Source of the DNA: Neomicrococcus aestuarii
GTDB taxonomy: Bacteria; Actinomycetota; Actinomycetes; Actinomycetales; Micrococcaceae
Reading direction: 5' to 3'
Length of the DNA stretch: 64,000 nt
Assembly (NCBI RefSeq): GCF_014201135.1
Contig: NZ_JACHDR010000001.1
Location: forward strand, 248,001-312,000
Numbering within the stretch: position 1 is the stretch's first letter; each line of letters opens with the position of its first letter. Position numbers and translations under genes: made by a program. This document shows, piece by piece, positions 19,182 through 27,718 of the stretch. The notes under the pieces are model-generated. The model searched no databases. It was given only the letters and a program-made list of their open reading frames with translations, and had not been told where the DNA came from.

Positions 19182-19567
19182 CCATCGTGGTTGGCTACAT
19201 TTCATCCGATGAAGGCGAAGCCGCGTTCGAGGCTGCCATTTCTCATGCGAAACTCACGGGGGAGAAGCTGTTGGTGTTGAACACCACGCGTGGCGACCGA
19301 CTCGTGGATCAGAATTTCGCTCAAGAAGATGAGCTTGCAGAGGTTGCTTCCCGGCTCACCGCCGAGGGCTTGGATCATGAGATCCTGCAACCCCTGCGCG
19401 GTCACGATCCGGCCGACGAGATCCTGGAGTTGGCCGGGCGCCGCAACGCGTCACTCATTGTGATCGGCTTGCGCAAGCGCTCACCGGTCGGCAAATTGCT
19501 CATGGGCTCCACGGCCCAGCGCATCCTGCTGCAGGCTGAATCCCCGGTGCTGGCCGTCAAGGCTTAG
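19178..19567 (+). CDS. Universal stress protein (UspA family), tct-linked
   Basis: 129 residues, single Usp domain. The ATP-binding signature G-x2-x-G-x9-G-(S/T) is visible as [22 protein letters not shown] near residues 97-118, with [10 protein letters not shown] at the N-terminus. It is translationally coupled to tctA by an ATGA overlap. Small Usp proteins at the end of transporter operons are common in actinobacteria and may tune transporter activity or expression, but no role is shown here. It is followed by a composite terminator region. Confidence 0.9.
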   Translation: MTIVVGYISSDEGEAAFEAAISHAKLTGEKLLVLNTTRGDRLVDQNFAQEDELAEVASRLTAEGLDHEILQPLRGHDPADEILELAGRRNASLIVIGLRKRSPVGKLLMGSTAQRILLQAESPVLAVKA

Positions 19568-19582
19568 CTTCAGTTACTCCAT

Positions 19583-19593
19583 TACGACGACGC
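19583..19593 (+). repeat. Dispersed word TACGACGACGC
   Basis: Exact intergenic copy that overlaps the left arm of the usp terminator. Confidence 0.85.
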
Positions 19594-19665
19594 CGCTCAC
19601 TTCTCGCTTTTTCTTTAGTTCGCAATTCATTGCGGATAAAGGTCAATGCGGAAGGTGGGCGGCGT
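19590..19665. terminator. Terminator region between usp and acyltransferase
   Basis: Arms ACGCCGCTCAC (19590-19600) and GTGGGCGGCGT (19655-19665) pair with one G-T wobble across a T-rich loop that contains a second small hairpin (CGCAAT, ATTGCG at 19621-19634). T-tracts lie in the loop and after the stem. It serves two convergent genes. The left arm overlaps an exact dispersed word. Confidence 0.6.
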
Positions 19666-19672
19666 TTACTTT

Positions 19673-20719
19673 TTAAGCTTCTGCTTTGTCCACCGTGACG
19701 GCTGGTTTGCGTCCCTTGCTAATTCGTCGGTTGAGGGCGCGGCTCAGTCGCACTTCGACGAGCTCGTGGACGGCCCATGCCAACAGCAACACGACCGCTA
19801 GAGCCAGAATGCGCGCGGGCCACGGTCCAATGGTGTCGATCGTTTGATCCATGATCGAGTAGCCGATGTTCTGGTGGAGCAGGTACAGCGGGTAGGACAC
19901 TGCTCCCAGCCAGACCAGCACGGGGTTCCGCAGCACCGGGACGTCCTTCACCACGATGACCCACGCGAAGAGTAACACCAGCCCGCCACACAGCAAGCCG
20001 TTTACCCAGTTGGTCATTAGCCCTTCGTTGACGATTACCAGGGCGCCGAGGGGATAGACGACCGGATGCATCTTCCCTGTGGTCGCGTAGAGGTAGAAGT
20101 TCATGCCCAAGCCAAATAACGGGGCGTACTGCGCCACGGACGCCAGCACCAACACACGCACCAATGAACTGTCGGTCGCTGCGTAAGCGGCAATCAAGGC
20201 CAGTCCGCCGACGGCCCACGCCAACGAGAACCAGTGGACGAACCAGTCTGGGACCTTGCGACGGCAGACCCACAAGGTCAGCGCGATCAGAAGGTAAAAG
20301 ACCATCTCGCGGGCCAACGACCAGTAGACGCCGTCGAAGTCACGTATCCCCACGAAGCTCTGGAACATTGTGTAGTTAGAGGCAATCTCCCAGAAAGGGC
20401 GGAAGAGCCGATCGACTCCGAGGCCGAAGACCACCAGCACGGTCAAGGTCAGCGACACCCAATAGGTTGGGTACAGGCGGATGGCTCGCGCCCGCAAGAA
20501 TTCACCCGGGTGGCCATACCGGCGGCTGGTCATCAGGATCACGTAGCCACTGATCAAGAAGAAGAGTTGTACGCCGAGCCCGCCGTACGGGAAGGAGACG
20601 CCCAGAGGCTCGTGACCAGGAAAGATCTGTTCGAAGACCACCGTGAAGTGGAGCAGGACGACTGCGAGGGCAGCGATACCCCTGAGCCCGTCGAGTTCTC
20701 GGAACCGTGTAGAGGACAT
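19673..20719 (-). CDS. Acyltransferase 3 family membrane protein
   Basis: 348 residues with about ten hydrophobic segments. Family marks are the N-terminal RFRELDGLRGIAALAVVLLHF, with the R-x10-H catalytic pair of OafA/YrhL-type O-acyltransferases, and a FFLISGYVILMTSR block. The SLAREMVFYLL segment, with its Glu, is also typical. Such proteins move acetyl or other acyl groups onto cell-envelope polysaccharides. No extra extracytoplasmic domain is present, and the C-terminal tail is short and basic. It appears monocistronic; a tRNA-like element lies just upstream of its start. Confidence 0.9.
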   Translation of the reverse strand: MSSTRFRELDGLRGIAALAVVLLHFTVVFEQIFPGHEPLGVSFPYGGLGVQLFFLISGYVILMTSRRYGHPGEFLRARAIRLYPTYWVSLTLTVLVVFGLGVDRLFRPFWEIASNYTMFQSFVGIRDFDGVYWSLAREMVFYLLIALTLWVCRRKVPDWFVHWFSLAWAVGGLALIAAYAATDSSLVRVLVLASVAQYAPLFGLGMNFYLYATTGKMHPVVYPLGALVIVNEGLMTNWVNGLLCGGLVLLFAWVIVVKDVPVLRNPVLVWLGAVSYPLYLLHQNIGYSIMDQTIDTIGPWPARILALAVVLLLAWAVHELVEVRLSRALNRRISKGRKPAVTVDKAEA

Positions 20720-20752
20720 GCCGCTCCTTCGATCTGCGGGGGAGAAACGAGA

Positions 20753-20821
20753 GCGGGCGACGGGATATGAACCCGCGTGTCCTGCTTGGGAAGCCGACCC
20801 CTGCTCAGCATCCCGGCCCGA
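20753..20821 (-). pseudogene. Degenerate tRNA-Gly(CCC)-like sequence
   Basis: Read on the minus strand, the 3' half closely resembles tRNA-Gly: anticodon loop TTCCCAA, T-stem GCGGG/CCCGT and acceptor strand CGCCCGC. However, the T-loop reads TTCATAT (T where A58 is expected), the anticodon stem has a G-A mismatch, the D-arm does not fold, and the acceptor stem pairs only in its middle five positions. No CCA is encoded. Probably a decayed tRNA gene or the remnant of an integration event; it overlaps no protein gene. Confidence 0.45.
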
Positions 20822-20965
20822 TAAGGCGTGTCGGACCGCGATTCAATGTACCGCAACCATCACTGCACAACACCAAAACGCACACCACGAGTACCCAGTA
20901 TTAACGAGGTCCCGCGGCGCCTCATCTCACGGCGGTTCGGACTATGAGTGGTTGCGCCGTGTGCT

Positions 20966-22105
20966 TTACGTGTTGGCCCCGCGAGCGTTGACGTGCCAGC
21001 GTTCCTCGAGGGAGGGCGCGTCCGAGGCGCTCGAGAACGTGAAGAAGTGATCCACGAGGTTCACGGTGTTGCAGACGTGATTGGGAACTAGCCGAAGTCG
21101 AGTTCCCAGAGCGAAGGCTGGGTTGTTAGCTTCCTCTTCCGAAGCGACCTCGATGGTCGCGTGGTGCTCGGAGAGTGCCGTGATGCGTGCGTCTGGGAAG
21201 TCCAGCACTCGACCATAGCCGGACGCCCACGGCGCTTTGTCTGCACCAAGAATTTTGCTGCCGGCATCCACGATCACGTTCTGGCCGCGTTTGCTCACCA
21301 CCGTGGCCGCCACCGTGAGAGCGATCTGATCAGGCTGGCATGATCCCATCTCCCACTGTTGCGCATCGTTGAAGACGTACACCCCCGGCCGCATTTCGTT
21401 AATCACCGGATCGAGCGATGACTGTTCAGGATTCACGAGCGAAGCCGTGGGGGTGGAGCCGCCGCTGACCACTTTGCAATTCACTCCGGAGGTTAGGAGG
21501 GAGTCTCGTGCCAAGGTGAGGGCACGGGCTTCATCCTGAGCGGCTCGTTCACGCGTGCGGTCCAAGCCATAACCGTGCCCGGGGAATGTGAAGACTCCGT
21601 CCACCGTCAGGCCCGCGCGCTGAGCCGCAAGCGCCACATCACCGGAGCGCTCCGGGATGAGCCCGGAGCGGTGATGACCAGAATCCACCTCTACTCGTAC
21701 GCGCAAGCGGTCCTGAAGTTCAGAGCTCAGGTTGATCTCGCGCAGAGCCTCGCCGAGCCGAGTGGCACCTTCGGAGGAATCCACACCCAGGGTGAGCTGC
21801 GTCGTCGTACTTAAAAGGGCTGCGATGCGCGCCGCCTTCGCCGCGTCCACCCACAGCGGGTAGGCAATAAAAATATCGAGGAAGCCACCGCGAGCGAAGC
21901 TCTCTGCTTCAGAGACGGTCGCAACCGTCAGCCCCACCGCCCCATGCAGGAGCTGAAGCCGAGCAATCTCCCACGATTTATGCGTCTTAGCGTGCGGGCG
22001 AAGCTTCACCCCGCGTGCTGCTGCGAAGCGAGCCATGCGCAAACTATTGGCCGTCATCACCGATTTATCGACGGCCAGGAATGGTGTGGGCTGATCGTGG
22101 AACAT
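20966..22105 (-). CDS. PLP-dependent D-threonine aldolase / D-serine dehydratase-like enzyme
   Basis: 379 residues, the alanine racemase N-terminal barrel plus DSD1/D-threonine aldolase metal-binding C-terminal domain. PLP is bound by the Lys in RPHAKTHK near residue 41. The barrel phosphate-binding region includes VEVDSGHHRSG and VVSGGSTPT. The C-terminal metal site is PNHVCNTVNL, with His and Cys, near residue 345. Such enzymes cleave beta-hydroxy-D-amino acids or deaminate D-serine; substrate choice cannot be made here. An exact dispersed word lies within the gene (21799-21809, minus strand), read as Ser-Thr-Thr-Thr-Gln. It is separated from the acyltransferase by about 250 bases. Confidence 0.85.
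   Translation of the reverse strand: MFHDQPTPFLAVDKSVMTANSLRMARFAAARGVKLRPHAKTHKSWEIARLQLLHGAVGLTVATVSEAESFARGGFLDIFIAYPLWVDAAKAARIAALLSTTTQLTLGVDSSEGATRLGEALREINLSSELQDRLRVRVEVDSGHHRSGLIPERSGDVALAAQRAGLTVDGVFTFPGHGYGLDRTRERAAQDEARALTLARDSLLTSGVNCKVVSGGSTPTASLVNPEQSSLDPVINEMRPGVYVFNDAQQWEMGSCQPDQIALTVAATVVSKRGQNVIVDAGSKILGADKAPWASGYGRVLDFPDARITALSEHHATIEVASEEEANNPAFALGTRLRLVPNHVCNTVNLVDHFFTFSSASDAPSLEERWHVNARGANT
21799..21809 (-). repeat. Dispersed word TACGACGACGC
   Basis: Exact copy in the PLP enzyme gene, read as Ser-Thr-Thr-Thr-Gln. Confidence 0.85.
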
Positions 22106-22305
22106 GGCCCAAGCACATCACACCAGCTCACCCAGCGAACAGGTCTGCGACTGAACTTTTCTCCGCGAACCGCAAGAAAATTTGTGATCCTGTGCCATGA
22201 TCGGCTCAGATTAGCCATTTTTCGTTATTACGAGCGTGTCGAAGTGGTAGTTTTGCTACGTGTGCCGGTCTACCAAAGGGCCGGAAGTTTGAGGAGGACT
22301 TACTC

Positions 22306-23193
22306 ATGGCAAACAGCCCAACACGAAAATCGCGATTGGGATTGTCCTTGCTCTCGACGGTCAAAGTTGCTGGACGCCTTGCGCCAAAGCAGCTGATCGA
22401 CGAAGGGCAGCTCGCTCTTCAGCAAATGAAGAAAAAGGGCGTGCAGGTTGGTATTGCTGGTGCCTTTGGCGCCGTCGCGTTGGTTCTTCTCGCCTTCATG
22501 GCCATCGCGCTCATCGTGGCAATCATTGCCGGACTTTCCAACATTTTCCAGCCATGGGCCGCAGCGCTCATTGTGGCTGGCGTATTTCTGATCATCGCTG
22601 CGATTCTCGGCGCCATCGCCGCGACTCGCGTGAAAGCAGCACTTCCCTTGGTCCCCGAAGATGCCATCCGTGGCATCAAGTACGACCTCGGCATTCTGAA
22701 GGAGGGTTCTTCGTTCGACGCTCGCACGTTGGACAAGGATCCTGCAGAAGAAGCCAAGAAGAAGGCCGCAAAGCAGCGTGAAAAGGCTGCCCAGGCTCAC
22801 GAGGTCAAGCCTCAAGCACCGTCCTACAACGAGCTCTTGACGCGCGCTAATCGTCGCCGCCAGCACCTGACCGAACTTCGTGACGGTCTGGGCGAAAAGG
22901 TCGACGTGAAGTCCCAGTTCGCTGGAACTAAGGCACGCTTTCAAGCAGAACGCGCCGCGCACAAAACCACGGCACCCCAGAACTCTGGACCGTCGGCAGC
23001 ACAGCGCGCGACCGCACTCGTAGGAACGGCACAAGAGAAGCTTGACCGCGGAATCGTGGCATTCTCTGACACCTCCCAGCCCATCCGCGACGACGCCGCA
23101 AAGCTCGTCAAGGATCGCTGGCAGCCGCTAGCAGTCATGGGCGGCTCTCTCGCGGCCATGGCGTACTTCATCAGGAAGCTCGGCGAAAAGTAG
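22306..23193 (+). CDS. Phage-holin-superfamily-like membrane protein with coiled tail
   Basis: 295 residues. After a basic N-terminus come two adjacent hydrophobic helices (VGIAGAFGAVALVLLAFMAIALIVAIIAGL and a second near residues 84-104), then a long charged Ala/Lys/Glu-rich cytoplasmic region. A final short hydrophobic stretch near residue 280 (LAVMGGSLAAMAYFI) precedes the C-terminus. The helix pair resembles the actinobacterial Holin-X (phage holin 3_6) family, and the tail resembles DUF3618-type proteins. These are usually housekeeping membrane proteins, not lysis holins. The start ATG has GGAGG upstream. Monocistronic, with a strong terminator. Confidence 0.7.
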   Translation: MANSPTRKSRLGLSLLSTVKVAGRLAPKQLIDEGQLALQQMKKKGVQVGIAGAFGAVALVLLAFMAIALIVAIIAGLSNIFQPWAAALIVAGVFLIIAAILGAIAATRVKAALPLVPEDAIRGIKYDLGILKEGSSFDARTLDKDPAEEAKKKAAKQREKAAQAHEVKPQAPSYNELLTRANRRRQHLTELRDGLGEKVDVKSQFAGTKARFQAERAAHKTTAPQNSGPSAAQRATALVGTAQEKLDRGIVAFSDTSQPIRDDAAKLVKDRWQPLAVMGGSLAAMAYFIRKLGEK

Positions 23194-23235
23194 TCTCTTC
23201 TTCAACTCAGCGGTAATCGCTGGATTGGAAGCGTC

Positions 23236-23271
23236 AGAGGGCGGATCATCCGAAATGATGATCCGCCCTCT
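23236..23271 (+). terminator. Intrinsic terminator
   Basis: A perfect 15-bp inverted repeat, arms 23236-23250 and 23257-23271, with a 6-base loop and T-rich end. It closes the holin-like gene. Confidence 0.85.
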
Positions 23272-23350
23272 TCGTGCGCTAAATACGCCCTAGAAGCAAC
23301 TGTTATTTCAATTTCTTGCCTAGAATAGGCCGTAATGGGGGAGGAGGAAC

Positions 23351-24010
23351 ATGCGACTGATTGGCGCAGGCACTCAAGACGGATTTGACTACACCGTGAC
23401 TGACAGATTTTGGACTATTCCAAACATCATCACCGTGGTGCGTTTTCTTTTGGTGCCAGTTTTCGTATACCTCACCGCTTTCGCGGCCGACTATTGGCCG
23501 GCAACCATTGTCCTGATAGTCCTGTTCTCCACGGACTGGATAGACGGGTACATCGCGCGGCGTTTCAACATGATCTCAACTGTTGGGATGTGGCTGGATC
23601 CTCTCGCGGACCGACTCTCCTTGCTGATTGTCTCGGCAACCTTGGTACTGACCGGCATTGCACCCATGTGGTTGGTCTGGGCCATCCTGATCCCGGATGT
23701 GGTGCTCGCACTGAACTCGTGGCTGCTCTTCCGCGGCTCCCCGGATCTCCCCGTGACCGTGATCGGAAAAGTGCGCACGGCCCTGCTGATGATCGCCGTT
23801 CCTTTCCTGATGGTGGCGCTCGTTGCCGGTCCTCATCAGCTAACCGTCACCCTCGTCGCGACCCTCTTGCTCGCGGTTGCGTGCATTTTGCACTGGGTGG
23901 CCTCGATTGACTACTTCTTCAAAGCGCGGGCTAAGCACCGTGCGCAGGCTATGGCAGCCGCGCCGTCCGCAGCGTCTACCCCGTCCCCAACGCAGGGAGA
24001 GCAGAGCTAG
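23351..24010 (+). CDS. CDP-alcohol phosphatidyltransferase
   Basis: 219 residues with about five or six hydrophobic segments. The full CDP-OH-P catalytic motif D-x2-DG-x2-AR-x8-G-x3-D-x3-D is present from DWIDGYIARR to MWLDPLADR, near residues 61-86. The enzyme condenses CDP-diacylglycerol with an alcohol, most likely glycerol 3-phosphate (PgsA-like), giving a phospholipid headgroup; the alcohol cannot be fixed by eye. The start ATG follows GGGGGAGGAGG. The next gene starts on its stop codon (TAGTG), so they are coupled. Confidence 0.9.
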   Translation: MRLIGAGTQDGFDYTVTDRFWTIPNIITVVRFLLVPVFVYLTAFAADYWPATIVLIVLFSTDWIDGYIARRFNMISTVGMWLDPLADRLSLLIVSATLVLTGIAPMWLVWAILIPDVVLALNSWLLFRGSPDLPVTVIGKVRTALLMIAVPFLMVALVAGPHQLTVTLVATLLLAVACILHWVASIDYFFKARAKHRAQAMAAAPSAASTPSPTQGEQS

Positions 24011-24945
24011 TGTCTCCAGAACGTATCGCCATGTTTGTCGCGATCGGCTGCGCGCTGATCGGTGCCGTGTTTCTTGCGCTGGGAGCACAGCAACAATCCA
24101 AAGCGGTACGTAAGGGCTCTAAGAGTCTGCGGGTCAGCGGCTCACACTTTGTAGGACTCGTGAAGAATCCGCCGTGGCTCTTTGGCTTGCTCTTGACGGT
24201 GATCGGCATGGTGCTGAACATCTACGCCCTCGCGACTGCGCCGTTGACAGTGGTGCAACCTTTGGGGGCGGTGGCTCTGGTGATTACCACCGTGGTCAAC
24301 GCGAAAGACCAAGGCCACAAGATCAACAAAGAGACCATGTGGGCTATCGCCTTATGCTTGCTGGGATCCGTGGCCTTCGTGCTGCTCGCCTTGCGGGCCA
24401 CCCGGGAAGTGCACCGGATTTCACAACGCCAAGAACTCACCACCGTGTACATCCTCGCGGCGGTGGTGATTGTCAGCATCATTGTGTGGTTCGTGACCCG
24501 TCACCATCACCAGCCGGTCTTCTACATTGTGGCGGCGGGAGTTCTCTTCGGATTCTGCGCGGTCATGGTGCGCACGCTCGCTATTGAAGTCACCGACCCT
24601 AACGGCCGCATGTTCGCGAACGTGTCCTGGTGGGAATACGCCGCCATTGCCGTAGCCGGTCTTTTGGGGACATACTTCGTCCAGAATGCTTACTCGAGCG
24701 GCCCGCCCGAGCTCGTCATTGCTGGATTGACGGTGATTGACCCGATCGTCGGCATCCTGATTGGCATCATCATTTTGGGTGAACTTGAGGCGAATGTGCC
24801 TCTCTGGGTCTCGATATCCATGATCATCGCGGGTCTGGTTGCTATCGTTGGAGTCGCCGCGCTGGCTCGTCATCATCCGGATATTCAACGGCGTCGTCAA
24901 GAAGCCGGGCATCATCCGGTGGCTACGATTCGGGCAGAGGATTAG
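24010..24945 (+). CDS. DMT-superfamily membrane transporter
   Basis: 311 residues from a GTG overlapping the upstream stop. There are about nine or ten hydrophobic segments arranged as two repeats, as in drug/metabolite (EamA/NIPA-like) transporters. Typical blocks are ALATAPLTVVQPLGAVALV in the first half and the related LVIAGLTVIDPIVGILIGIIILGE in the second. A His-rich loop (TRHHHQP) sits between halves and the C-terminal tail is His/Arg-rich. Substrate unknown; NIPA relatives move Mg2+, other DMT members export metabolites. Coupling to a phospholipid gene may hint at a membrane-related role, which is inference. Confidence 0.8.
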   Translation: MSPERIAMFVAIGCALIGAVFLALGAQQQSKAVRKGSKSLRVSGSHFVGLVKNPPWLFGLLLTVIGMVLNIYALATAPLTVVQPLGAVALVITTVVNAKDQGHKINKETMWAIALCLLGSVAFVLLALRATREVHRISQRQELTTVYILAAVVIVSIIVWFVTRHHHQPVFYIVAAGVLFGFCAVMVRTLAIEVTDPNGRMFANVSWWEYAAIAVAGLLGTYFVQNAYSSGPPELVIAGLTVIDPIVGILIGIIILGELEANVPLWVSISMIIAGLVAIVGVAALARHHPDIQRRRQEAGHHPVATIRAED

Positions 24946-25015
24946 CCCAGCCACTCTCACGGCCCGAGCCGCGCGCACCGTAAACAGTCGTCGGTAGCCT
25001 CAGGAGCGCGTACAC

Positions 25016-26239
25016 GTGGTCGCAAAGAAGTCCTTGAAGATTCTCATTGCAGCGGATACGTACCCGCCAGATGTGAATGGGGCGGCGGTTTTTTGCTTCC
25101 GGCTCGCCACTGCCATGCATGCGCGTGGCCACGAAATTCACGTGATTGCGGCACGCAACGAGCCCGGCCCCAACACCACGGTGCAGCAGCCCGAAGCCAT
25201 GGTTCACCGCTTGAAGTCCCACAAGGCGTTCACCCACGAAAGCTACCGCTTGTGCCTGCCGTGGGACGCCACCCGCGACATCGGCAAAATTCTTGATGAA
25301 GTGCAGCCTGACGTGGTGCACGTGCAGTGCCACTACATGATTGGCCAGGCCGCCGTGAAGGAAGCCAAGCGCCGCGGCATCCGCGTCATCGCCACCAACC
25401 ACTTCATGCCTGAGAACCTCGAGCCGTTCTTGCCGTTCCCACAGTTTGTGCTGGACTTCATTTCGAAGAACTCGTGGCGCGACATGGGCAAGATCATGGG
25501 CAAGGCCGACGTGGTCACCACCCCCACCCCGCTTGCTGCCAAAGCCATGAAGGACTACGCGCGACTCAACGAAGTCCTCCCGCTCTCAAACGGCATCGAT
25601 TCGAGCCACTACGAACTCCACGAGGGCGAAGTCATCGAGAAGCCGGACTACCCGGTGGTCCTGTTCGCGGGCCGGCTTGCGGTAGAGAAGAACGTGGATC
25701 AGTTGATCGAGGCAATTTCACTTTCTAGGACGACGCCGCAGCCTCGCCTCGTGGTGATTGGCGGCGGTGAGCAGCGCCCCCATTTGGAGAAAAAAGCGGC
25801 CGACTTGGGCGTCTCCGATCGCGTGGACTTCCGCGGCCACGTGTCCGACCAAGAGCTCCGCGAAGCGTACTTGGCGTGCGATGTCTTCTGCCAGCCTGGT
25901 ACCGCCGAGCTGCAGTCGCTTGTGACGCTCGAGGCGCTCTCCGCTTCACGTCCCGTGGTGTTGGCTAACGCCATGGCGCTCCCACACCTCGTGGACAACG
26001 GTGAGAACGGCTACTTGTTCGAGCCCGGAAACACGCGGGATCTTGCCGAAAAGATTGACCAAATCTTGGGCAAGAGCCCGGAGGAACGCGCTGCGATGGG
26101 CGAAAAGGGCCACCAGAAGGCCGTCCGCCACTCGATGCAGAAAACGCTCGACACCTTCGAGGCTCTCTACCGAGGATCGAGCGCCAAACCGTTCCTCAAC
26201 GAGGATCCGAACCGCACGAGTGAGCCGGCGTCGTCGTAA
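25016..26239 (+). CDS. GT4-family glycosyltransferase
   Basis: 407 residues from a GTG with AGGAG upstream. It has the GT-B fold: an N-terminal acceptor domain starting ILIAADTYPPDVNGAA and a donor-binding domain with VVLFAGRLAVEKNVDQLIEA and GGGEQRPHLEKKAADLG. The E-x7-E-type donor motif lies in PGTAELQSLVTLEALSASRPVV. It resembles actinobacterial alpha-mannosyl/glucosyltransferases that act on lipid acceptors (PimB/MgtA-like), using a nucleotide sugar. Together with the CDP-alcohol transferase upstream this suggests glycolipid synthesis. The exact dispersed word at 26228-26238 contains its stop codon region (Ser-Ser-stop). Confidence 0.88.
   Translation: MVAKKSLKILIAADTYPPDVNGAAVFCFRLATAMHARGHEIHVIAARNEPGPNTTVQQPEAMVHRLKSHKAFTHESYRLCLPWDATRDIGKILDEVQPDVVHVQCHYMIGQAAVKEAKRRGIRVIATNHFMPENLEPFLPFPQFVLDFISKNSWRDMGKIMGKADVVTTPTPLAAKAMKDYARLNEVLPLSNGIDSSHYELHEGEVIEKPDYPVVLFAGRLAVEKNVDQLIEAISLSRTTPQPRLVVIGGGEQRPHLEKKAADLGVSDRVDFRGHVSDQELREAYLACDVFCQPGTAELQSLVTLEALSASRPVVLANAMALPHLVDNGENGYLFEPGNTRDLAEKIDQILGKSPEERAAMGEKGHQKAVRHSMQKTLDTFEALYRGSSAKPFLNEDPNRTSEPASS
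26228..26238 (-). repeat. Dispersed word TACGACGACGC
   Basis: Exact copy covering the last codons and stop of the GT4 gene. Confidence 0.85.
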
Positions 26240-26337
26240 TACCAGCCGTCATACCACCCGGCAAATGCCTCAAAGCGCACGGTAATTGCCTATAGGATAG
26301 AGGTCGCGTCTTGGCGAGAGCGGGGCGTGACCACCTC

Positions 26338-26411
26338 GGGGAGTTAGCTCAGTTGGTCAGAGCAGAGGACTCATAATCCTTTGGTCGCGGGTTCAAGCCC
26401 CGCACTCCCTA
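26338..26411 (+). tRNA. tRNA with CAT anticodon (elongator Met or Ile2)
   Basis: A complete cloverleaf: acceptor GGGGAGT pairing with ACTCCCT (one G-T at the end), D-arm AGCTCAGTTGGTCAGAGC, anticodon loop CTCATAA, T-arm GCGGG-TTCAAGC-CCCGC, discriminator A and encoded CCA at 26412-26414. CAT can be elongator Met or lysidine-modified Ile2, which cannot be separated by eye. It is followed at once by a terminator, so it is its own transcription unit between two glycosyltransferase genes. Confidence 0.95.
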
Positions 26412-26418
26412 CCACTTA

Positions 26419-26452
26419 TGGACCCTCTCAATGAGCTCAATGAGAGGGTCCA
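26419..26452 (+). terminator. Terminator of the tRNA gene
   Basis: A 12-bp inverted repeat, TGGACCCTCTCA (26419-26430) and TGAGAGGGTCCA (26441-26452), with a 10-base loop. It has no clear T-tract. Confidence 0.7.
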
Positions 26453-26509
26453 GCGGACACTCTGGCACATTCGATACGGTGATAGCACCTGCTCCAGAAA
26501 AGGATTCAC

Positions 26510-27718
26510 GTGTCCCTTCACATCGTCATCTTTATTGACCAGCACGCGGAGACGCTCGGCGGCATGCAGACCTCCGTGCGATTGCAGAAGAAATTTCTCG
26601 AAAAACTCGGGCACCGAGTCACGCTGGTCTCGCCCGGCGTTCGGGGAAATCACGCACCGGATGCCGACACGATCGAGTTGCCGTCACTCCCTGCTGGACC
26701 CGGCGAGTATTCGATTGTCCTTCCCAGCGTGCTGACGCGGCGTGCTCTGGACAAAGCCTTGGCAACGTTGCCGCCGGTTGATCTGATTCACGTGCAGGGC
26801 GATTTCTGGGCGGCCATCGCCGGGTATCAGCTGGCCGAACAGCGCCGCATCCCCGTAGTTCACACCATGCATAACCGAGTAGATGTTGGCATTGAGGCCA
26901 CCATGCCAGCACCCGGGCTGGTGGTTCGAGGCCTCGGTGCGTGGCAGAAGGCGACGCTGGGGATTCGCGGGCCCGGAGCGAAGACCGCGTGGGAGTTCTT
27001 GGGCAACTTTGCGAAGCGGGCCAACGCCGTCACCGCACCGTCCTCGCATTTCGCGGCGCTGTTGGAAGAACGCGGCGTGTATTCGCCGGTGCGTGTGGTG
27101 TCTAACGGTTTAGATGATGACATCGCCAAGGATCTGCTCGCGACTGCGGAGAGTACTGCGTCTGGCACCGAACATCACGGGCGTCCTCGCTTGGTGTGGA
27201 CGGGCCGGTTCAGTCAGGAAAAGCGGCTGATTCCATTCCTTGAGGCGGTGAAGGTCAGTGGCATCGACGCAGATATCCATATCTTCGGAAACGGCGCGCT
27301 CCGCAAACAAGCCGAAACTATCGCGGCTTCGATGCAGCCGGCGACCATCAACTTCCGTGGCTCGGTCCCGTACCCCACCATGCTGGAAGAACTCCAGAAA
27401 GCGGATGCGCTCATTCAGACGTCCATTGGGTTTGAGTCTCAGGGCATGGCCGTCTTTGAAGCGGCGGCTCTCGGTACACCGTCCGTGTTGGCGGATCACC
27501 GCATCGCGGCCGATCTTCCGGCAGATTGCTTCTGGCTGACCCCTGGCGATGACGTGCCCGGACTGGCACAAGCACTCGCGGTTGCTGTTGACGATATTCG
27601 GAACGGTTCCGGCCCTTCGACCGCTGCGTATAATCCGACCAGCTTCTTCCAAAGTGCTAAGACTGATCTGATGCTTGAGGTGTACCGCGAAGCGCTGGGG
27701 GAGCGGGCACACGCTTAG
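26510..27718 (+). CDS. GT4-family glycosyltransferase
   Basis: 402 residues from a GTG at 26510 behind AAAGGA. GT-B fold: the N-terminal domain begins IVIFIDQHAETLGGMQTSV and contains HTMHNRVDVG. The donor domain has RLVWTGRFSQEKRLIPFLEA, the IFGNGALRKQAE segment and TSIGFESQGMAVFEAAALGTPSV with the catalytic E-x7-E glutamates. It is likely another mannosyl- or glucosyltransferase of glycolipid or capsule assembly, a distant paralogue of the gene at 25016 across the tRNA. It is convergent with the M23 peptidase, whose stop overlaps by 4 bases. Confidence 0.88.
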   Translation: MSLHIVIFIDQHAETLGGMQTSVRLQKKFLEKLGHRVTLVSPGVRGNHAPDADTIELPSLPAGPGEYSIVLPSVLTRRALDKALATLPPVDLIHVQGDFWAAIAGYQLAEQRRIPVVHTMHNRVDVGIEATMPAPGLVVRGLGAWQKATLGIRGPGAKTAWEFLGNFAKRANAVTAPSSHFAALLEERGVYSPVRVVSNGLDDDIAKDLLATAESTASGTEHHGRPRLVWTGRFSQEKRLIPFLEAVKVSGIDADIHIFGNGALRKQAETIAASMQPATINFRGSVPYPTMLEELQKADALIQTSIGFESQGMAVFEAAALGTPSVLADHRIAADLPADCFWLTPGDDVPGLAQALAVAVDDIRNGSGPSTAAYNPTSFFQSAKTDLMLEVYREALGERAHA

